From an uncultured Verrucomicrobiales bacterium (GTDB taxonomy: Bacteria > Verrucomicrobiota > Verrucomicrobiia > Verrucomicrobiales > DEV007), in assembly GCA_937922595.1 (NCBI GenBank), contig CALAIY010000029.1, positions 1 through 64,000 on the forward strand: DNA of 64,000 nt, in the 5' to 3' direction. The notes beneath the pieces are model-generated. The model saw nothing but the letters and a program-made list of their open reading frames with translations. It was not told the DNA's origin and did no database searches. Positions 59,995-64,000 of this stretch are shown in pieces. Numbering within the stretch: position 1 is the stretch's first letter; the number at the start of each line of letters is the position of its first letter. The position numbers and the translations under genes were made by a program.

Positions 59995-61860
59995 TTATGC
60001 GGGGCGTTTTTTGAAGAGGGATGCTATGCTTGGGATGTCGCGGTTGCGCGAGCGGAAGTGGAGGAGGATGAGGCCGATGCAGGCTGCGATGATATTGACG
60101 CTCCAGGCGGCGGGGGTGGGCCACATGCGGCCGCTGCTGCCGAAGGCGAGGCTGATGGCGGTGAAGAAGTGGATGAGGAAGTAGATGAAGACGCAGGATG
60201 CGACGCCGCCGAGGACGCCTCGACGGCTGAAGACGATTCCGAGGGGGGCGGCGACGAGGGCGATGATGAGGCAGCGGAAGGGGAGGGCGATGCGGGAGGC
60301 GCGCTGGGTCTTGAAGGCGGAGAGTTCGGATTCGGGGAGGTCGGCGTTGGTATCGAGGTAGGAGCGGAGTTCGGGGACGCCGAGGAATTCGGGGTTTAGG
60401 TTGTGCGATTGGAGTTTCCAGGGGGTTTCTTCCCATTGGGTGATGCGGAGGGGCTCTTGGTGGGTGATGGGGACGGCGATGCCGCGGGCGTCGAAGTCTT
60501 CTCGGGTGGTGCAATCGAAGAGATTCCACATGCCGAGGGGGGCATTTTCTCCGGGCTCGAACCAGCTGGCACGTCTGGTGGACCAGGTCTTTTCTACCTC
60601 GCCGTTTTCATCAAGCTGGAGGATTTCGACTTGGGACATTTTGTTTTTCCCGTTCATGTCGATGGGGATGGAGCCGACGTACCAGATGCGGTTGGCTTCG
60701 CGGTTGACGAAGAGGACGCGTTGGGCGGAGGTCTTGCTTTTTTTGATGTTTTTTTCGTCGAGGCTTTGGAGGAGTTCTTCTTTTTGGCGTTCGGCTTGGG
60801 GGGCCCACTCGTAGTTCATGGCGAGTGAGATGAGGGTGGCGTAGGCGGCGATGGAGAAGATGGGGAGGAGGATTCGGGGGGTGCTGATGCCGGCTCCTAG
60901 CATGGAGATGAATTCATTGGTGCGGGACATGCGCCCGAGGGTGTAGAGGGTGGCTAGGAGGATGGAGATATCGAGGGTGAGGACGATGATCTGGGGGAGG
61001 CGGGCGAGGTAGAAGCCGATGAGGATGCCGGCGGTGGGGGGGATTTCGGCGTCGATGAAGTCTGGTCCGTTGTCTGCAAGGTCGATGATGAACCAGATGG
61101 AGATGAAGCCGATGAGGCAGAGGGCGAAGGGGGTGAGGAAGCTGCGGACGATGTATCGGTCGAAGGTATTGGCTCGGGTGTAGAGGCAGAGGGCGATGGG
61201 GGGGGAGATGATGACGAGGGAGACGAGGGCGAGCTTGATGAAGTAGGAGAGTGGGGTGGTGGCTTCGCCTTGGAAGCTGGTGGTGGCGTCGCGGTAGCCG
61301 GTGAAGATGTCCCAGGTGAGGTAGGCGGCGAGGCTGATGAGGCTGGCGGTGGCGAGGAGGGCGAGTTGCTTTTTCCCGCGGTGCTGGAGGAGGCCGATGA
61401 GGGCGGCGGGGGCGAGCCAGAGGAGGAGGGTGGAGAAGTGCTTCCAGGCCCAGGTGAAGGCGGTGTCGGAGAAGAAGACGTCGGCTTTTTTTGCGTCGGG
61501 GGATTCGAACCAGGTGGTGTTTTCCCAGGTGAGGTTGGCGGCGGCTTGGGGGGCGTCGGATCGGGCGGTGAGGGCGACGATGAGGGTGCCTAGGAGGAGA
61601 AGGGCGAGGGGGAGCCAGCGCTGGGTGGTGAGCCAGTGGAATGCGGTGGTGAGGTGGGCGCCGGTATTGCTGGAGAGGCGCTGGATGGTGGCGAGGGCGT
61701 GCCGGATTTTGGTGGTGTCGCGGCGGGAGGTGTGGTGTTTTTCGGGGGGTGGCTGGGGTGTGGTGCCGGAGGAGGGGGCTTGCTCGGCGATGATGGCTTG
61801 GGCGAAGCGACCGGGGGATCGGTGCTTTTTGCGGACGTTTTTCTTTGGGGGGGGCGCCAT
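59995..61860 (-). CDS. LptF/LptG-like permease with N-terminal extension
   Basis: A 621-residue membrane protein. The C-terminal 390 residues, from about 233 (FDRYIVRSFLTPF), match the YjgP/YjgQ permease family: three helices, a periplasmic jellyroll region, and three more helices with ALPFRCLIIALVAAPLGIVFSRRGVL. The first 232 residues are extra: a basic Pro-rich tail and four further membrane helices (about 82-99, 142-159, 165-182, 205-227). Such an extension is not standard. It presumably works with the lptC-A-B operon at 41.6-44 kb as one of the two permeases. I placed the start at the ATG at 61860. Confidence 0.83.
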   Translation of the reverse strand: MAPPPKKNVRKKHRSPGRFAQAIIAEQAPSSGTTPQPPPEKHHTSRRDTTKIRHALATIQRLSSNTGAHLTTAFHWLTTQRWLPLALLLLGTLIVALTARSDAPQAAANLTWENTTWFESPDAKKADVFFSDTAFTWAWKHFSTLLLWLAPAALIGLLQHRGKKQLALLATASLISLAAYLTWDIFTGYRDATTSFQGEATTPLSYFIKLALVSLVIISPPIALCLYTRANTFDRYIVRSFLTPFALCLIGFISIWFIIDLADNGPDFIDAEIPPTAGILIGFYLARLPQIIVLTLDISILLATLYTLGRMSRTNEFISMLGAGISTPRILLPIFSIAAYATLISLAMNYEWAPQAERQKEELLQSLDEKNIKKSKTSAQRVLFVNREANRIWYVGSIPIDMNGKNKMSQVEILQLDENGEVEKTWSTRRASWFEPGENAPLGMWNLFDCTTREDFDARGIAVPITHQEPLRITQWEETPWKLQSHNLNPEFLGVPELRSYLDTNADLPESELSAFKTQRASRIALPFRCLIIALVAAPLGIVFSRRGVLGGVASCVFIYFLIHFFTAISLAFGSSGRMWPTPAAWSVNIIAACIGLILLHFRSRNRDIPSIASLFKKRPA

Positions 61861-61942
61861 CTGGTGGGTCTTCTTCGAGCGTGGGAGAGGGGGCGTCAAG
61901 TTGCGCGAGTGGGGGGCGTGCGCTAGCGGATGGGACCACGAA

Positions 61943-64000
61943 ATGATTGCACTGCGGGACGCGTTTGCCCCGGGGAGTTTCCCCGGATTTATTGGCGACT
62001 ATTTTTCAGAAACCGGGAGGCTGTCGCACTCGCGTGATTTTGAGTATCGTGCGGAGCAGCAACAGATGGCGGAGGCGGTGGCGCGGGGGCTGGAGTCGAG
62101 CGATCCACTTGTGGTGGAGGCGGGGACTGGGGTGGGGAAGTCGCTGGCGTATTTGATTCCGGCGGCGTTTTTCGCATTGCGGAATAAGCGGAAGGCGATC
62201 ATTACGACGCATACGATCAATTTGCAGGAGCAGTTGGCGGCGAAGGATATTCCGCTGGTGAAAAAATTATTGGGGGAGGATGATGAGTTGAAGGCGGTGT
62301 TGTTGAAGGGGCGGCAGAATTATTTGTGCCCGACGCGATTGGAGGGGGCGATGGAGACTTCGGGGGATCTTTTTTCGACGAGTGAGGTGGAGGAGATGCG
62401 GGCGCTGTGGGAGTGGGCGTCGGTGACGGAGGATGGGACGCTGAGTGATCTGGATTTCCATCCGTCGCCGAAGGTGTGGGCGCAGGTGTGTAGTGAGGCG
62501 CATGCGTGTACGGCGAAGCGGTGTGGGCCGACGGGGCGTTGTTTTTATCAGGAGCTGCGGAAGCAGGCGGCGGATGCGAATTTGCTGGTGATGAATCACA
62601 CGTTGTTTTTCACGTTGCTGGGGCAGAATGCGATTCCTGGGGATGATGCAGATGTGGGGGCGGCGGCTTCGGAGGATGAGGAGCCGGGGTTTTTATATCC
62701 GGGGGATTTTGTGGTGTTTGATGAGGCGCATACGTTGGAGAATATTGCGGCGCGTCAGCTGGGGCTGCGGGTGGCGCAATCGAGTGTGCGGTTTGATGCG
62801 CAGCGTCTGTATAATCCTCGGACGCGGAAGGGGCTTTTTGCGATGGCTCGGAGTGCGGAGGGGATCAAGGCGGTGGCGGGGCTTTTGGATGCGATGGAGA
62901 TGTTTTTCGCGGAGGTGGAGGGGCGCTGCACTTTCCGTGGACCGGCTCGGGAGTATCGGGTGCATGATATTGGGCTGGTGGAGGATACGATTTCGGGGGC
63001 GCTTCTTGAGGTGGAGAAGGTGGCGAAATCGGCTTCGGAGGATGCGAGGAGTGAGGCGGCTGCGGCGGAACTTAATGAGATGGCGCGGCGGATGCGATCG
63101 GCGCGAGCGGGTGTACAGGCGTTTCTCGATCAGGGGCTGGATGAGCATGTGTATTGGGTGGAGCGGACGGGGGGAGGGGATCGAGGGGTGCCTTCGATCG
63201 TCTTGCATGCGGCTCCGGTGGATGTGAGCGAGGTGCTGGAGCGGATTCTTTTTCGTGAGGGGCGGGAGTGTATTTTAACGAGTGCGACGCTGGGGGTGGG
63301 GGATGCGAATCTGAATTATTTCCGCCAGAGGGTGGGGGCGATGCGGGCGCGGGCGCTCCAGATTGGGAGCCCTTTCGATTACGAGAGCCAGATGAAGCTT
63401 TATATTGCGAAGGAGATGCCGATGCCGAATGACAAGCTTTACGCGGAGGCTTTGCATCGCTGGATTGCGTATTTCTTGGAAAAGTCGGATGGGCGGGCGT
63501 TTGTGCTTTTCACGAGCTATCGCCAGATGGCGGATGCGGCTGATGCTTTGGGCGGGTTTCTCGAAGAGAATAATTGGACGCTTTTGCAGCAGGGGAAGGG
63601 GAAGCCGCGGCATCGGCTTATCGCTGAATTTCGCGAGGATACGCATAGTGTGCTTTTCGGCACGGATAGCTTTTGGACTGGGGTGGATGTGCCGGGTGAG
63701 GCGCTTTCGAATGTGATTGTGACGCGGCTTCCTTTTGCGGTGCCGGATCATCCGCTCACTGCGGCTCGCCTTGAGCAGATTGATGAAAATGGGGGAAACC
63801 CCTTTATGGAGTATTCGGTGCCGGAGGCGGTGCTTAAGCTTCGGCAGGGGATTGGGCGACTTATTCGCTCTTCACGTGATGAGGGAATTGCGGTAATTCT
63901 AGATAATCGGGTGCTCACGAAACGTTATGGGCAGGCGTTTGTGAAGGCGCTTCCGGTGCGTCCTGAAATCGTGGAGGGGCAGGGGCTTGATTATTCGGGG
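61943..64000 (+). CDS. DinG/XPD-like ATP-dependent helicase, 3' end beyond the window
   Basis: At least 686 codons from ATG 61943 to the right edge, still open. It has the Walker A AGTGVGKSLAY (K66), THTINLQEQL, the FeS-like cysteine cluster (C in YLCPTR, then ACTAKRCGPTGRCFYQ), DEAH at 260-263 (VVFDEAHTLE), and helicase motifs V/VI in FWTGVDVPGEALSNVI and RQGIGRLIRS. This is the DinG-type superfamily 2, 5'-3' DNA helicase group that removes D-loops and R-loops. Codon use is strongly G-ending. It is divergent from the LptF/G gene with an 82-base gap. Confidence 0.93.
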   Translation, partial: MIALRDAFAPGSFPGFIGDYFSETGRLSHSRDFEYRAEQQQMAEAVARGLESSDPLVVEAGTGVGKSLAYLIPAAFFALRNKRKAIITTHTINLQEQLAAKDIPLVKKLLGEDDELKAVLLKGRQNYLCPTRLEGAMETSGDLFSTSEVEEMRALWEWASVTEDGTLSDLDFHPSPKVWAQVCSEAHACTAKRCGPTGRCFYQELRKQAADANLLVMNHTLFFTLLGQNAIPGDDADVGAAASEDEEPGFLYPGDFVVFDEAHTLENIAARQLGLRVAQSSVRFDAQRLYNPRTRKGLFAMARSAEGIKAVAGLLDAMEMFFAEVEGRCTFRGPAREYRVHDIGLVEDTISGALLEVEKVAKSASEDARSEAAAAELNEMARRMRSARAGVQAFLDQGLDEHVYWVERTGGGDRGVPSIVLHAAPVDVSEVLERILFREGRECILTSATLGVGDANLNYFRQRVGAMRARALQIGSPFDYESQMKLYIAKEMPMPNDKLYAEALHRWIAYFLEKSDGRAFVLFTSYRQMADAADALGGFLEENNWTLLQQGKGKPRHRLIAEFREDTHSVLFGTDSFWTGVDVPGEALSNVIVTRLPFAVPDHPLTAARLEQIDENGGNPFMEYSVPEAVLKLRQGIGRLIRSSRDEGIAVILDNRVLTKRYGQAFVKALPVRPEIVEGQGLDYSG

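Noticed and set aside
60914-61939. Minus-strand open frame of 341 codons rich in Pro, Arg and His
   Set aside because: Shadow of the LptF/G gene in another frame of the same strand; low complexity, no domain.

Overview
The window looks like a chromosomal segment of a verrucomicrobial bacterium. The evidence is a four-gene set matching the Verru_Chthon cassette (proteins A to D, three with prepilin-like N-termini), a TIGR02597-like secreted protein beside a PEP-CTERM protein, a Minf_1886-type protein, a giant lamin-tail/CotH protein, and an LPS-transport operon joined to an HPr/HPr-kinase/enzyme I regulatory PTS. Everything fits a Gram-negative-type envelope. Species cannot be named from the sequence alone.

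Layout. 0-1.7 kb: two secreted proteins ending in a strong terminator. 1.8-6.3 kb: peroxiredoxin, NlpC/P60 hydrolase, LOG-family protein and a double-VWA membrane protein. 6.4-10.3 kb: zinc-ribbon membrane protein, a PhoB/PhoR-like two-component pair preceded by a Pho-box-like repeat, and a membrane protein with a hydrolase-like domain that seems to lack its catalytic residues. 10.3-17.5 kb: the Verru_Chthon cassette, with giant protein A divergent from B-C-D around a repeat-rich intergenic region. 17.6-22.7 kb: a three-gene sensory module (PhnD-like putative lipoprotein, HisKA_2-type kinase, multi-domain hybrid kinase). 22.7-26.1 kb: minus-strand L,D-transpeptidase, GH63/trehalase-like enzyme and aspartate kinase. 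A tRNA-Ser follows.

26.4-34.7 kb: a long plus-strand run containing eboE, eboC, eboD and eboF without eboA or eboB in view, then a Minf_1886-type protein and an M16 peptidase, ending near a tRNA-Leu. 35.0-36.6 kb: a lone DUF234-type ATPase gene with an array of dyad repeats at its start. 36.6-44.0 kb: a minus-strand operon lptC-like/lptA/lptB/hpf/hprK/HPr/ptsI plus a royal-jelly-type secreted protein. 44.1-51.8 kb: signalling and polysaccharide genes: CheY-like receiver, a fused RsbW/GAF/RsbU-type regulator, a degenerate nucleotidyltransferase, a sugar transferase, a STAS antagonist, and an MBOAT plus AlgJ/AlgX pair. 51.8-58.4 kb: a gene-poor stretch, the lamin-tail/CotH giant, and decayed insertion-sequence remnants. 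58.4-64 kb: ThuA-like protein, an uncharacterised protein, an LptF/G permease with an extra membrane domain, and a DinG-type helicase running off the right edge.

Themes. Envelope biogenesis is split between the lptC-A-B operon and the distant LptF/G permease. Regulation is prominent: three phosphorelay modules, a regulatory PTS without sugar-specific components in view, and an apparent partner-switch system next to exopolysaccharide genes. The least understood items are the Verru_Chthon cassette with its putative operator, the ATPase with its dyad array, the reduced ebo cluster, and the lipoprotein-kinase-hybrid module.
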